A stretch of DNA of 64,000 nucleotides from Pseudomonas atagonensis (GCF_011369485.1 NZ_VXCA01000003.1:248001-312000); one strand, 5' to 3'; numbered from the stretch's first letter, positions 17,635 to 27,845 are shown. Made by a program: numbers and translations. The notes: generated from the sequence alone by a model not told the origin.

Positions 17635-18564
17635 TTACCGACCGAGCAAGCGTGCCAGCCCCACGCTCATCGGCGTCTGCGCCGGCAGCTTGAATCGCTC
17701 CAGCAACCGGCGGTTGTTCGCCCGCGAATGGCGGATGTCGCCGGAGCGCGCCGGGCCGTAGCTGACCGCTGGCAATTCACCGACCACTTTCTGTAATTCG
17801 TCGAGCATCTGCTTAAGGCTCATCGCCTGATTCCAGCCGACGTTGACCGCACCGACTTCAACTTCCGGCTTGGCAATGGCCTGCACCAACAGGTCGACCA
17901 GATCTTCGACGTAAAGGAAATCACGCGTCTGCTCACCATCACCGAACACAGTGATTGGCAGGCCTTTCTGCGCTCGCTCGCTGAAGATGCTGATCACGCC
18001 CGAGTACGGCGAGGACGGATCCTGACGTGGGCCGAAGATATTGAAGAAGCGGAAGATCACCGGCTCCAGCGCATGCTGGCGGCGGTAGAAATCGAAATAG
18101 TGCTCGCCCGCCAGTTTGTCCGAAGCGTAAGGCGTCAGCGGTGCCTTGGGCGTGTCCTCATCAATCGACTGGCCCTCGCCATTGTTGCCGTACACCGCAG
18201 CGCTTGAGGCGTACAGCACACGTTTGACGCCGGCCAGACGCATCGCTTCGCAGACATTCAGCGTGCCGATGAAATTGCTCTGGTGGGTCTTCACCGGATC
18301 ATCCACGGACGCCTGCACCGAGGCCACGGCGGCCAGATGCGCGACCGCGCTGCAACCTTGCATCGCCCGGGTGACCAGTGCCGCATCGGCGACATCGCCG
18401 ACGATCAGTTCAACCCGAGGGTTGTCCAGCGGCAGATTGCTGCGCTTGCCGGTCGACAGATCGTCGAGAACCCGTACCGAATAACCCTTGGCGAGCAAGG
18501 CGTCGGTCAGGTGCGAGCCGATGAAACCGGCTCCGCCGGTGATTAAAACAGTCCCTTCAGCCAT
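17635..18564 (-). CDS. NAD-dependent sugar-nucleotide epimerase/dehydratase
   Basis: 309 aa extended-SDR enzyme. The start at 18564 places the dinucleotide motif GGAGFIGSH at residues 10-18 after MAEGTVLIT. The catalytic pair is Y146 and K150 in PYASDK, with S in YASSAAVYG. The FRFFNIFGPRQDP and DGEQTRDFLYVEDL blocks are those of GalE/WbpP-type UDP-hexose 4-epimerases. Likely role: making a nucleotide sugar for surface polysaccharide. It overlaps the upstream SDR gene by eight bases, so the two form an operon. Confidence 0.87.
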   Translation of the reverse strand: MAEGTVLITGGAGFIGSHLTDALLAKGYSVRVLDDLSTGKRSNLPLDNPRVELIVGDVADAALVTRAMQGCSAVAHLAAVASVQASVDDPVKTHQSNFIGTLNVCEAMRLAGVKRVLYASSAAVYGNNGEGQSIDEDTPKAPLTPYASDKLAGEHYFDFYRRQHALEPVIFRFFNIFGPRQDPSSPYSGVISIFSERAQKGLPITVFGDGEQTRDFLYVEDLVDLLVQAIAKPEVEVGAVNVGWNQAMSLKQMLDELQKVVGELPAVSYGPARSGDIRHSRANNRRLLERFKLPAQTPMSVGLARLLGR

Positions 18565-19441
18565 GACGGTAGAACCTATCCAGTAAGCCCGGGAGTGCGG
18601 CACGCCAGGCGCGCGGCTTGATCCCGAAAGTGTGCAGAATCTTCTTGCAGGCGAGCACGGCGTGTTGCGGCTCTTCGGCAGCGTCCGGGCGCGCAGCGTG
18701 GGCCTGCGCGGTCGGCGCCTCGATGGCGAGCGCGTGCAGGCCACGTGCTTCAGTGAGAATCGCCTGCCCCAATGCCAGTGACGTGGTCGCCTCGTGACCG
18801 GCGTAGTGATAAGTGCCCCAGAGCGGCGCCGCGCAATCGAGTTGCTTGAGCACCGAAATGATCACCCGAGCGGCGTCGTCGACGGGCGTCGGGTTGCCCC
18901 GGCGGTCATCGGCCAAAAGCAATTCTTCGGGGTTTTCGGCACGGGCGAGAAAACGCCCGAGGGTGCCTTCCGGGCTGTCGTCGAGCAGCCAGCCGAAACG
19001 CAGCAAGACATGCTGCGGGCACGTGGCGCGAACGCTTTGTTCGATCCGCCACAACGCCTGACCGCGCAGGCCCAGCGGCACCGGTTCGTCTTTTTCGCTG
19101 TACGCGGTGGCACGCGAGCCGTCGAACACCCGATAACTGGACGGTTGCACGAGGACGATGTTGTGGTGCTGGCACAGTTCGGCCAGACGCTCGATGGCGC
19201 GTTCCTGCCCGGCCATGCGGCTTTCGCTGACGGCCTCGGCCTGGAACCAGTCGAAATAGTAGGCGAGGTTGATCAATGCATCGGGACGGGTGTCGTCGAG
19301 CAATTGGGTCAGGCTCGCGGCATCCCAGCCGTTTTCGGGCGGGCGGGGGGCGAGGAAACCGATGTCTTCCTCCGCACCGAGGCGAATCAGCGCCTGCCCA
19401 AGGGCATTTCCGCCGCCCAGTAACATAAGGCGCATTCGCAT
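18557..19441 (-). CDS. RmlD-like sugar-nucleotide-binding protein, catalytic residues replaced
   Basis: 294 aa, similar to dTDP-4-dehydrorhamnose reductase (RmlD) in overall layout: an N-terminal Rossmann start (MLLGGGNALGQALIRLGAEED), DALINLAYYFDW and a C-terminal NPTPVDDAARVI block. Where RmlD has YxxxK, however, the sequence reads VPLGLRGQALWRIEQ, so both catalytic Tyr and Lys are missing. It may bind a sugar nucleotide or regulate the epimerase encoded after it rather than reduce a substrate. The start could also be the second Met. Confidence 0.78.
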   Translation of the reverse strand: MRMRLMLLGGGNALGQALIRLGAEEDIGFLAPRPPENGWDAASLTQLLDDTRPDALINLAYYFDWFQAEAVSESRMAGQERAIERLAELCQHHNIVLVQPSSYRVFDGSRATAYSEKDEPVPLGLRGQALWRIEQSVRATCPQHVLLRFGWLLDDSPEGTLGRFLARAENPEELLLADDRRGNPTPVDDAARVIISVLKQLDCAAPLWGTYHYAGHEATTSLALGQAILTEARGLHALAIEAPTAQAHAARPDAAEEPQHAVLACKKILHTFGIKPRAWRAALPGLLDRFYRHG

Positions 19442-19646
19442 AAAGTCAGCAGGCCCAGTCTGATTGGAACGATGGCTTTAACGACAGATCTTGTGGAACC
19501 GTCGTCGATAATTGCCGGAATCGTTGCATTTTGCGGGTTTAGTGCGCAACCGTCATCCGTAAAGTGTAGATCCTGACTTTTGTACAGGGATAACCGATCA
19601 GCCACACAGACTTGCATCTTCTGATGACCACCCGCATAACTTAGCC

Positions 19647-22600
19647 ATGAATCTGCCCATCCCCAAGGACGCAGCCCTGGCAGGCTTTCACCCCGCCGTC
19701 AGCGCCTGGTTCAACAGCACGTTCCCGACGGTCACCGCCGCCCAGGCCCGCGCATGGCCGTTGATCCGCCAGCGCCGCTCGACACTGATCGCTGCGCCCA
19801 CTGGCTCCGGCAAGACCCTCACCGCGTTCCTCGCGGTGCTCGACGACCTCGTCCACCGTGGCCTGGAAAATCCTGAAGGCCTGCCCCACGAAACCCTGGT
19901 GGTCTACGTCTCGCCCCTGAAAGCACTGTCCAACGACATCCGCATCAATTTGCAGAACCCGCTGGCCGGCATCACCGGGCAGTTACGCCTGATGGGCCTG
20001 CCGGAACTGCACATCACCACCGCCGTGCGCACCGGCGATACCCCGCAAAAAGATCGCGCCGCCATGCGCAAGACCGCGCCGCACATTCTGGTGACGACCC
20101 CGGAATCGCTGTACGTGCTGCTCGGCTCCGAATCCGGACGCAAAATGCTCGGCACCACGCGCACGGTGATCATCGATGAAATCCATGCCATGGCGGCCGG
20201 CAAGCGCGGCAGTCACCTGGCGCTGAGCCTTGAACGGCTGCAAGCGTTGTGCGCCGAGCCGCTGACCCGTATCGGCCTGTCCGCCACGCAGAAACCGGTG
20301 GAAGCGGTGGCGCAGTTCCTCGTCGGCAGCGATCGTCCCTGCGAAATCATCGACATCGGCCACGCGCGCCCACGGGATCTCGGGATAGAAGTTCCTCCGG
20401 TGCCGCTGTCGGCCGTCATGGCCAACGATGTCTGGGAGTTGGTCTATGACCGCCTCGCCGAACTGGCCCGCGAACACCGCACGACCCTGATTTTCGTCAA
20501 CACCCGCCGCTTGGCCGAACGCCTGAGCCGGCACCTCAGCGAACGCTTGGGCAAACACACGGTGGCGGCGCACCACGGCAGTCTGGCCAAGGAATTCCGG
20601 CTCGATGCCGAACAACGGCTCAAGCGTGGCGAACTGCAAGTGCTGATCGCCACTGCGTCGCTGGAACTGGGCATCGATATCGGTGAAGTCGATCTGGTCT
20701 GCCAGATCGCCTCGCCCCGCTCCATCGCCGGGTTTCTGCAGCGGGTCGGGCGTTCCGGGCACCAGGTCGGCGGGACGCCCAAGGGCCGCTTGTTCGCCAC
20801 CACCCGTGACGACCTGATCGAATGTGCCGCCCTGCTCGACTGTGTGCGCCGTGGCGAACTCGACACCCTGCACATCCCCGAAGCACCGCTGGACGTGCTC
20901 GCGCAGCAGATCATCGCCGAAGTGAGTTGTCAGGAATGGCCGGAAGACGCGCTGCTGGCGATGTTCCGCAAAGCCTCGCCCTATCGCGATCTCGACGAAA
21001 AACACTATCAGGCGCTGCTGACGATGCTCGCCGAAGGCTACAACGGTCGCCAGGGCATTCGCAGCGCTTACCTGCACCGCGATGCCGTCAGCCGCACCTT
21101 GCGCGGCCGGCGCGGCGCGCAACTGACAGCGGTGACCAGCGGCGGCACCATTCCGGACAACGCCGATTACAGCGTGATGCTTGAACCGCAAGGCCTGAAC
21201 ATTGGCAGCGTCAACGAAGACTTCGCCGTGGAAAGCATCGCCGGCGACGTGTTCCAGCTCGGCAATACCTCCTATCGGATCTTGCGGGTGGAAACCGGCA
21301 AGGTGCGGGTCGAAGATGCGCAGGGGCAGCCACCAACCATTCCGTTCTGGCTCGGCGAGGCACCGGGGCGCAGCGATGAACTGTCCTCGGCGGTGGCGCG
21401 CCTGCAAGCGACGCTCGACGAGTTGCTCGGCGCCAGCCCCGGTGATCTGCAGCCGGCGCTCGACTGGCTGACGCAAACCCTCGGCCTCAATCACGCCAGC
21501 GCTGAACAGTTGGTCGAATATCTCGCCCGCGCACGTCAGACCCTCGGTGCCCTGCCTTCGCAAGATACGTTGCTGATGGAACGGTTTTTCGACGAGTCCG
21601 GCGGCACCCAACTGATCATCCATACGCCGTTCGGCAGCCGCATCAACCGCGCCTGGGGTCTGGCCCTGCGCAAGCGCTTCTGCCGCACGTTCAATTTCGA
21701 ATTGCAGGCGGCGGCCAGTGAAGATGCGATTGTGCTGTCGCTGTCCACCAGCCACAGTTTCGAACTCGATGACGTCTGGCGTTATCTGCACAGCAACAAC
21801 GCCGAGCACATCCTGATTCAAGCGGTGCTGGATGCGCCGCTGTTCGGCGTGCGCTGGCGCTGGAACGCCGGGGTCGCCTTGGCGCTGCCACGCTTTACCG
21901 GCGGGCGCAAAGTCGCGCCGCAACTGCAACGCATGAAAAGCGAAGATCTCATCGCCAGTGTTTTCCCCGACCAGATTGCCTGCCTGGAAAACCTCGCCGG
22001 CGAACGGGAAATTCCCGAGCACCCCTTGATCGAGCAAACCCTCGACGATTGCCTGCACGAGGCGATGGACTGCGACGGCTGGCTCAATCTGTTGCGGCGC
22101 ATGGAGCGTGGCGAAGTGCGTCTGATCAGCCGCGATCTGCCGGCGCCGTCACCACTGGCGGCGGAAATCCTCAGCGCCCGCCCCTACACCTTTCTCGACG
22201 ATGCGCCGCTTGAAGAACGCCGCACCCAGGCGGTGATCAACCGGCGCTGGAGCGATCCGCAATCGACCGATGACCTCGGCGCGCTGGATGCCGACGCGAT
22301 CAACGCGGTGCGTGAAGAAGCCTGGCCGACGCCGGGCAATGTCGATGAAATGCATGAAGCACTGATGAGCCTCGCGTGCATCAGCGAACAAGAAGTTCGA
22401 GCGAACGACGGTTGGCATGAGTGGCTGAAAACCCTGTCCCATAATGGTCGCGCCTGCCGATTGCGAATCGATACCGAGCATTGTTTATGGCTGGCCCGGG
22501 AACGCCTGACCTGCCTGCAAGCGCTTTATCCACAAGCCACTCTGCAATCCGAGGTGCAGGCGTTGCCGGGATTCGATGAAGCCTGGACGTTCGACGAAGC

Positions 22601-23945
22601 ATTGATCGAAGTGATCCGCGCACGGCTCGGCGCATTCGGCCCGCTGCCGTTGCCCGCCATCGCCGATCCGCTCGCGTTGCCGACAACGCAGGTCAATCAG
22701 GCTCTCGCGCAACTGGAGCGCGAAGGTTATGTCCTGCGCGGCCGGTTCACGCCGGGCACGACCGAGGAGCAATGGTGCGAACGGCACCTGCTGGCGCGCA
22801 TTCATCGCTACACGGTCAAGCGCCTGCGCCGGGAAATCGAACCGGTGGCGTTGCAGGATTTCATGCGGTTTCTGTTCGACTGGCAGCATCTGTCGCCATC
22901 GAGTCGCGGTCAGGGCAGCGCCGTGTTGCCAGCGATTGTCGGCCAGTTCGAAGGCTACGCGGCCGCCGCTTCGGCTTGGGACAGCGACATTCTTCCGGCC
23001 CGCCTCAAGGACTATTCGTCGAGCTGGCTGGATGACTTGTGCCGCAGCGGCAAACTGGTGTGGACGCGCCTCAGCGCACGACAAAAAATCAGCGGCACGG
23101 CGTTGCGCAGTACGCCGATTGTGCTGCTGCCGCGCAGTCAGGTCGGGGTGTGGAGCGGGTTGGCCGAACAGACGCCGGTCAGCGAACTGTCGCCAAAATC
23201 ACAGAAAGTGTTCGAGGCATTGAGTCAGCACGGCGCACTGTTTTTTGATGAGCTGATTCATGAGGCGCATCTGCTGCGCAGTGAACTGGAGATCGCCTTG
23301 CAGGAGCTGGTCGGCGCCGGTCTGGTGAACGCTGACAGCTTTGCCGGACTGCGTGCGTTGATCACCCCGGCAAGCAAGCGCCAGCAACGCAGCAGTCGGC
23401 GCGGACGCGGCGCGTTTGTCGGCGGCATGGACGACGCCGGGCGCTGGGCGTTGCTGCGGCGCGGGCCAGTGACTGATCAGCCAAATCTCTCCGTCGAGAC
23501 GCTGGAACATGTCGCGATGACCTTGCTGCGCCGCTACGGCGTGGTGTTCTGGCGCCTGCTGGAGCGTGAGGCCGATTGGTTGCCGAGTTGGCGTGAGTTG
23601 CTGCGCACGTTTCACCGACTAGAAGCACGTGGCGAGATTCGGGGTGGGCGGTTTGTCAGTGGCTTGGCCGGGGAGCAGTTTGCCTTGCCTGAAGCGATTC
23701 CATTGCTGCGTGAAGTGCGGCGGCGACCGCATGACGGCAGTCTGATTGCGGTGTGCGGGGTTGATCCGCTGAATCTGGCCGGGACGTTGTTGCCGGGAGC
23801 GAAAGTGCCGGCACTGGCGAGCAATCGACTGGTGTATCGGGATGGTTTGCCGGCGGCAGCGGTGATTGCCGGCAAGCAGCAGATCTGGCTGGAGCTGGAT
23901 CAGATCTCGATGGAACAGATGCGCAACAAACTGATCCGGCATTGA
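19647..23945 (+). CDS. lhr: ATP-dependent helicase Lhr, long form
   Basis: Large superfamily 2 helicase, 1432 aa, of the bacterial long Lhr type. Walker A is APTGSGKT (50-57) and motif II is DEIH (177-180), with VYVSPLKALSND (motif Ia) near 87 and QRVGRSGHQ (motif VI) near 370. The winged-helix and Lhr-core domains follow to about residue 870. A long C-terminal extension with further winged-helix-like repeats completes the 1.4 kb-residue protein, as in E. coli Lhr. The family unwinds RNA:DNA hybrids with 3'-5' polarity and is linked to DNA repair; some members carry a uracil glycosylase activity in the C-terminal part. No partner gene is adjacent. Confidence 0.94.
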   Translation: MNLPIPKDAALAGFHPAVSAWFNSTFPTVTAAQARAWPLIRQRRSTLIAAPTGSGKTLTAFLAVLDDLVHRGLENPEGLPHETLVVYVSPLKALSNDIRINLQNPLAGITGQLRLMGLPELHITTAVRTGDTPQKDRAAMRKTAPHILVTTPESLYVLLGSESGRKMLGTTRTVIIDEIHAMAAGKRGSHLALSLERLQALCAEPLTRIGLSATQKPVEAVAQFLVGSDRPCEIIDIGHARPRDLGIEVPPVPLSAVMANDVWELVYDRLAELAREHRTTLIFVNTRRLAERLSRHLSERLGKHTVAAHHGSLAKEFRLDAEQRLKRGELQVLIATASLELGIDIGEVDLVCQIASPRSIAGFLQRVGRSGHQVGGTPKGRLFATTRDDLIECAALLDCVRRGELDTLHIPEAPLDVLAQQIIAEVSCQEWPEDALLAMFRKASPYRDLDEKHYQALLTMLAEGYNGRQGIRSAYLHRDAVSRTLRGRRGAQLTAVTSGGTIPDNADYSVMLEPQGLNIGSVNEDFAVESIAGDVFQLGNTSYRILRVETGKVRVEDAQGQPPTIPFWLGEAPGRSDELSSAVARLQATLDELLGASPGDLQPALDWLTQTLGLNHASAEQLVEYLARARQTLGALPSQDTLLMERFFDESGGTQLIIHTPFGSRINRAWGLALRKRFCRTFNFELQAAASEDAIVLSLSTSHSFELDDVWRYLHSNNAEHILIQAVLDAPLFGVRWRWNAGVALALPRFTGGRKVAPQLQRMKSEDLIASVFPDQIACLENLAGEREIPEHPLIEQTLDDCLHEAMDCDGWLNLLRRMERGEVRLISRDLPAPSPLAAEILSARPYTFLDDAPLEERRTQAVINRRWSDPQSTDDLGALDADAINAVREEAWPTPGNVDEMHEALMSLACISEQEVRANDGWHEWLKTLSHNGRACRLRIDTEHCLWLARERLTCLQALYPQATLQSEVQALPGFDEAWTFDEALIEVIRARLGAFGPLPLPAIADPLALPTTQVNQALAQLEREGYVLRGRFTPGTTEEQWCERHLLARIHRYTVKRLRREIEPVALQDFMRFLFDWQHLSPSSRGQGSAVLPAIVGQFEGYAAAASAWDSDILPARLKDYSSSWLDDLCRSGKLVWTRLSARQKISGTALRSTPIVLLPRSQVGVWSGLAEQTPVSELSPKSQKVFEALSQHGALFFDELIHEAHLLRSELEIALQELVGAGLVNADSFAGLRALITPASKRQQRSSRRGRGAFVGGMDDAGRWALLRRGPVTDQPNLSVETLEHVAMTLLRRYGVVFWRLLEREADWLPSWRELLRTFHRLEARGEIRGGRFVSGLAGEQFALPEAIPLLREVRRRPHDGSLIAVCGVDPLNLAGTLLPGAKVPALASNRLVYRDGLPAAAVIAGKQQIWLELDQISMEQMRNKLIRH

Positions 23946-23964
23946 TGTCGCCAGGTATGGCCCC

Positions 23965-24032
23965 TTCGCGAGCAAGCCCGCTCCCACAGGTTGATCGCGT
24001 TCCTCTGTGGGAGCGGGCTTGCCCGCGCAGAG
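23965..24032. repeat. REP pair (REPIN) after lhr
   Basis: Inverted arms GCGAGCAAGCCCGCTCCCAC (23969 onward) and GTGGGAGCGGGCTTGCCCGC (24007 onward) lie between the convergent lhr and MscS-type genes, with a loop of about 12 bases. Confidence 0.8.
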
Positions 24033-24057
24033 GCCGGCCAACCCACCACAAGAACGC

Positions 24058-26166
24058 CTATGAAGTGGGCGATTGCTGCGGCAACACCACTGACGGATGC
24101 TCCGGATCTACATCCTCCGCCTGCTGCCTTTTCGGTAACAAAACCTGCTGTGGATAAGTCTGCGCGAAGTGCACCGCCGGGCTGTTATCCACAAGCTTCT
24201 TCAAGCGCTGATTGAATGCACGACTGACCGCATATTGCCCGCCCGACACCGTGCGAAATTGCGCCGTCAGCACCACGCCGTTCAAATCCATCCTGTCCAC
24301 GCCAAATACATCCAGCGGCCCTTGCAGGTTGTACTTGAGGAACGGGTCTTCGCGGATCGAATCGCCGGTCTCGCGAATCAGCTCGATGGCCTTGTCGACA
24401 TCCGTGTCATAGGTGAACTGCACCGAGAAAAACGCATAAGCGAATTGCCGCGACTGGTTGGTGACAGCCTTTATCTGCCCGAACGGCACCGAATGCACAA
24501 AGCCCTTGCCGTCGCGCAGCCGCAGGGTGCGGATGGTCAACCCTTCCACCGTGCCGGCATGCCCGGAATCGAGCACCACCCAATCGCCAATCGACAAGGT
24601 GTCTTCGATGATGATGAACAGCCCGGTAATCACGTCCTGCACCAGTTGCTGCGAACCGAAACCGATGGCCAGACCGACCACCCCGGCACCGGCCAGCAGC
24701 GGCGCGACGTTGATCCCCAGGTTGGCCATGGTAGTGATCGCGCAGATCACCACGAGGATGATTTTGATCGCATTGCGCAGCAACGGCAGGATGGTTTTTA
24801 CCCGAGTGCTGGGCTGGCGCGCCGCGCGTTTGCTGAGCGGAGGTTTCAGGGCTTCCTGAATCGCCGTGTCGAGCACCACCCACAGCAACCACGTCACCAG
24901 AAAGATCAGGCCGATGCTGCTCAGCGCATTGCTGATCGCCCGGCCGACCGTGCTGCTCTGGGCGAAATCGAGCAGCGACACGCCCCAGATCCGCCCGAGG
25001 ATATCGATGAAAGCAATCGCAATGACGATCCGCAGCAACGCGTGCAACAGGCTGAGGAAACGCTCCTTGTAGGCGCTGCTGCGCTGGATCGCCTCGGCTT
25101 TTCGCGACTTGAACAGGTGTTGCAGGATGGTGCTGAGGAACACCGTGCCGATCAACAGCACCGTGGTGAACAACGCGCAGCGCAGAGCCTTCTGATTGTC
25201 CTCGCCGATGCCGATCAGATTGACTGCCGAGACCAACACCATCAACACAATGGGCCAATACCACAGCCCGGAAAAAATTCGCAGCGACTCCTGTAATGAA
25301 GGCTGCTTCAGGCGTTGCGCCAACGGGCGGTTACGGATCAGATGCGCCACGGGACGACGCAGGCGAATCACCAGCAAACCGAAGATGATCGAAGCGATCA
25401 GTCCGGTGCACACCGCAACGCTGCTGGTGATGTTGCCGCCCAATTGTCGGGCGATCTGCGGGCTGGTCAGCGCATCGCTGAGGGCGGCGAGGAAACCGAT
25501 CAGAAACAGCGGTCGCGGACAATAACTGCGGATGATGCGCGCGGCTTGGCGTTTGTGGCCGATGTTGAACATCACCACCACACACAACAACATCGAGGTG
25601 GAAAAGATCCCGCTGCTGGTGGCGTAGGCCAGACACAACGCCAGCGCACGCCCCACCGACGCTTGCAGAAAATGGCTGACGTACAGGGTCAGCGGCAGGC
25701 AGATCAGCGCCGGCACCGTGTAGGGCAGCAGGTAGCCGAGCAGATCCTGACTGCGCTGGCGCGTACGCAGCCAGCGGCCTTCGCGCAGGCGTTTGGTCAA
25801 CAGGCTGCCGAGTACGGTCAACAGCGCAAAACTGCCGAGCCAGGTGCCGGACAACGTCAGGAAATCACCGGCCACGCTCCAGCCCGAACGGTTCGACGGC
25901 TGGTTGACCAGTTTGTCGACTTCATCTGCCGCGCGATCGGCACGCAGGCGCCAGGCGTCGACCAGATGTTCGTTGAGATCGAGTTTGTCCTGCACGTCAT
26001 CGATGCTCGAACTGATCGCACCGAGCAGGCCGCCCTGCACAATCGGCTCGGGCTTGGCCGGCTCTTCTGCAGCGGCCGGAACGCCCGGCAACGTGGCGGC
26101 TTCGAGTTCGTTGGCGCCGAGAAACAGCAGTGCTCCCAGCAGAATGGCGATCCTGAACTTGATCAA
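24058..26166 (-). CDS. MscS-family mechanosensitive channel, large form
   Basis: 702 aa. A signal peptide or first helix (MIKFRIAILLGALLFLGANELEA) is followed by a periplasmic helical stretch of about 90 residues, then roughly eleven hydrophobic segments. The MscS core is at about 480-640: GAGVVGLAIGFGSQQLVQDVITGLFIIIEDTLSIGDWV (pore helix TM3 and cytoplasmic beta domain), then VPFGQIKAVTNQSRQ. This resembles the YbiO/MscK-like longer members. Its role would be osmotic down-shock release in the inner membrane. It is transcribed alone; the C-terminal tail (about 40 residues) is polar and unconserved-looking. Confidence 0.87.
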   Translation of the reverse strand: MIKFRIAILLGALLFLGANELEAATLPGVPAAAEEPAKPEPIVQGGLLGAISSSIDDVQDKLDLNEHLVDAWRLRADRAADEVDKLVNQPSNRSGWSVAGDFLTLSGTWLGSFALLTVLGSLLTKRLREGRWLRTRQRSQDLLGYLLPYTVPALICLPLTLYVSHFLQASVGRALALCLAYATSSGIFSTSMLLCVVVMFNIGHKRQAARIIRSYCPRPLFLIGFLAALSDALTSPQIARQLGGNITSSVAVCTGLIASIIFGLLVIRLRRPVAHLIRNRPLAQRLKQPSLQESLRIFSGLWYWPIVLMVLVSAVNLIGIGEDNQKALRCALFTTVLLIGTVFLSTILQHLFKSRKAEAIQRSSAYKERFLSLLHALLRIVIAIAFIDILGRIWGVSLLDFAQSSTVGRAISNALSSIGLIFLVTWLLWVVLDTAIQEALKPPLSKRAARQPSTRVKTILPLLRNAIKIILVVICAITTMANLGINVAPLLAGAGVVGLAIGFGSQQLVQDVITGLFIIIEDTLSIGDWVVLDSGHAGTVEGLTIRTLRLRDGKGFVHSVPFGQIKAVTNQSRQFAYAFFSVQFTYDTDVDKAIELIRETGDSIREDPFLKYNLQGPLDVFGVDRMDLNGVVLTAQFRTVSGGQYAVSRAFNQRLKKLVDNSPAVHFAQTYPQQVLLPKRQQAEDVDPEHPSVVLPQQSPTS

Positions 26167-26230
26167 AACTCCGGACTCCCGTGGCTGAACCTGTAAGGAA
26201 CTGATCGAGAATTGGCTGGCAAGTTCAAGA

Positions 26231-26410
26231 GCCCCTCACCCCAGCCCTCTCCCGGAGGGAGAGGGCGCCGACCGGGTTGCATGCTGGAAGTACAGCAACC
26301 TGAAAGTCCTGCGTTGAACTCAAATCTTGAAAACACTGAAAATCAGCTCCCTTTGCCCCTCCCCCCTTGGGGGCGGTCCGACGTTTCGGGAGTGTTGGGG
26401 TGAGGGGGAA
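26231..26410. repeat. Inverted CCCTCACCCCA repeat element
   Basis: The 355-base gap before the MFS gene holds an element bounded by CCCCTCACCCCA (from 26234) and its inverse TGGGGTGAGGGG (ending near 26407). Each end has an inner hairpin, of which the left one is CTCTCCCGGAGGGAGAG. Such elements are scattered in pseudomonad genomes. No gene is seen in the gap; a promoter for the MFS gene is expected downstream of it. Confidence 0.6.
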
Positions 26411-26521
26411 TGCTTTTGATCTTTGCGCTCAAGACAAATATCAAATGCCAATCCCTCTATTTTTCCGCACAACCCGAACCCCGACACTGCGCTCCATCCC
26501 AACCTCTACCGGAGTGCCTTC

Positions 26522-27724
26522 ATGCCCATTGCCTTGCTCGCGCTGACCCTCAGCGCTTTTGCCATCGGGACGACCGAGTTCGTCATCGTTGGCCTGTTGC
26601 CGACCATCGGCGCCGATCTCGGCGTCAGCCTTCCCTCCGCCGGCCTGCTGGTCAGCCTGTATGCACTGGGCGTGGCCATCGGCGCGCCGGTGCTGACCGC
26701 GCTCACCGGCAAAGTCCCGCGCAAACTGTTGCTGCTGTCGCTGATGGTGCTGTTCACCCTCGGTAACCTGTTGGCCTGGCTGGCGCCGAGCTATGAATCG
26801 CTGGTGCTGGCACGGATCGTCACCGGTCTCGCCCACGGCGTGTTCTTTTCCATCGGTTCGACCATCGCCACCAGTCTGGTGCCGAAAGAAAAAGCCGCCA
26901 GCGCGATTGCGATCATGTTCACCGGCCTGACCGTCGCACTGGTGACCGGGGTGCCACTGGGCACGTTCATCGGTCAGCACTTCGGCTGGCGGGAAACCTT
27001 CCTCGCGGTATCGGCGCTGGGTGTGATCGCGTTCATCGGCAGCCTGATTTATGTGCCGAACAACATCGCCCACAGTAAACCGGCGTCGCTGCTGCAACAG
27101 TTGCAGGTGCTGAAACAGCCGCGCCTGCTGCTGGTGTATGCGATGACGGCCATCGGTTACGGCGGCTCGTTCATTGCCTTCACTTTTCTGGCGCCGATCC
27201 TTCAAGACATTTCCGGTTTCAGCGCCAGCACCGTCAGCCTGGTGCTGCTGGTCTACGGGGTGTCGGTTGCGATCGGCAATATCTGGGGCGGCAAACTGGC
27301 CGACAAACGCGGGCCGATCAGTGCGCTGAAAATCATCTTCGCCCTGCTCGCTGCCGTGCTGTTCGTGCTCACCTTCACCGCCGGCAATCCATGGCTGGCC
27401 TTGGCCACGGTGCTGGTCTGGGGTGCCGTCGCGTTCGGCAACGTGCCGGGGTTGCAGGTGTACGTCGTGCGTCAGGCCGAACACCACACGCCGCATGCGG
27501 TGGACGTGGCCTCGGGACTGAACATTGCCGCGTTCAACCTGGGGATTGCCGGTGGTGCGTGGGGTGGCGGTTTGATCGTCGAGCACATCGGCCTGATTCA
27601 CACGGCGTGGATCGGTGGTCTGGTGGTGCTGGTGGCGTTGGCGCTGACCGCATGGAGCGGACGTCTGGATCGCCTCGGCCCGACCTACGCCGAAAGCACC
27701 TCACGCGTCGCCGCCGGGCACTGA
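26522..27724 (+). CDS. MFS transporter, AraJ/PbuE-like drug or sugar exporter
   Basis: 400 aa, twelve hydrophobic segments. The ATG at 26522 has GGAG 10 bases upstream and gives the family start MPIALLALTLSAFAIGTTEFVIVGLLP, seen as AFAIGTTEFVIVG, the hallmark of the DHA1 AraJ/YdhP/NepI group. LTGKVPRKLLLL is the loop 2-3 motif and RIVTGLAHGVFFS is helix 4. The substrate is not predictable; relatives export arabinose, purine ribonucleosides or drugs. Confidence 0.88.
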   Translation: MPIALLALTLSAFAIGTTEFVIVGLLPTIGADLGVSLPSAGLLVSLYALGVAIGAPVLTALTGKVPRKLLLLSLMVLFTLGNLLAWLAPSYESLVLARIVTGLAHGVFFSIGSTIATSLVPKEKAASAIAIMFTGLTVALVTGVPLGTFIGQHFGWRETFLAVSALGVIAFIGSLIYVPNNIAHSKPASLLQQLQVLKQPRLLLVYAMTAIGYGGSFIAFTFLAPILQDISGFSASTVSLVLLVYGVSVAIGNIWGGKLADKRGPISALKIIFALLAAVLFVLTFTAGNPWLALATVLVWGAVAFGNVPGLQVYVVRQAEHHTPHAVDVASGLNIAAFNLGIAGGAWGGGLIVEHIGLIHTAWIGGLVVLVALALTAWSGRLDRLGPTYAESTSRVAAGH

Positions 27725-27755
27725 TCCAAAACAAATCCCTTGTCGAGGGGGATCT

Positions 27756-27845
27756 TGTGGGAGGGGGCTTGCTCCCGAAAGCAGTGGGTCAGTTTGCATC
27801 AATGGCGACTGATACCCCGCCTTCGGGAGCAAGCCCCCTCCCACA
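27756..27845. repeat. REP pair (REPIN) upstream of the DUF72 operon
   Basis: Inverted arms of the TGTGGGAGGGGGCTTGCTCC family are at 27756-27782 and 27821-27845. The same family recurs at 34.1 kb. Confidence 0.82.

Noticed and set aside
18557..18744. Longer N-terminus for the epimerase (start at 18744)
   Set aside because: The added 60 residues overlap the upstream SDR gene and do not resemble any SDR N-terminus; MAEGTVLITGG at 18564 is the family start.
19983..22058. 691-codon open frame on the minus strand
   Set aside because: It lies fully opposite lhr, whose protein has all helicase motifs; the frame shows the biased composition typical of the antisense of a high-GC gene.
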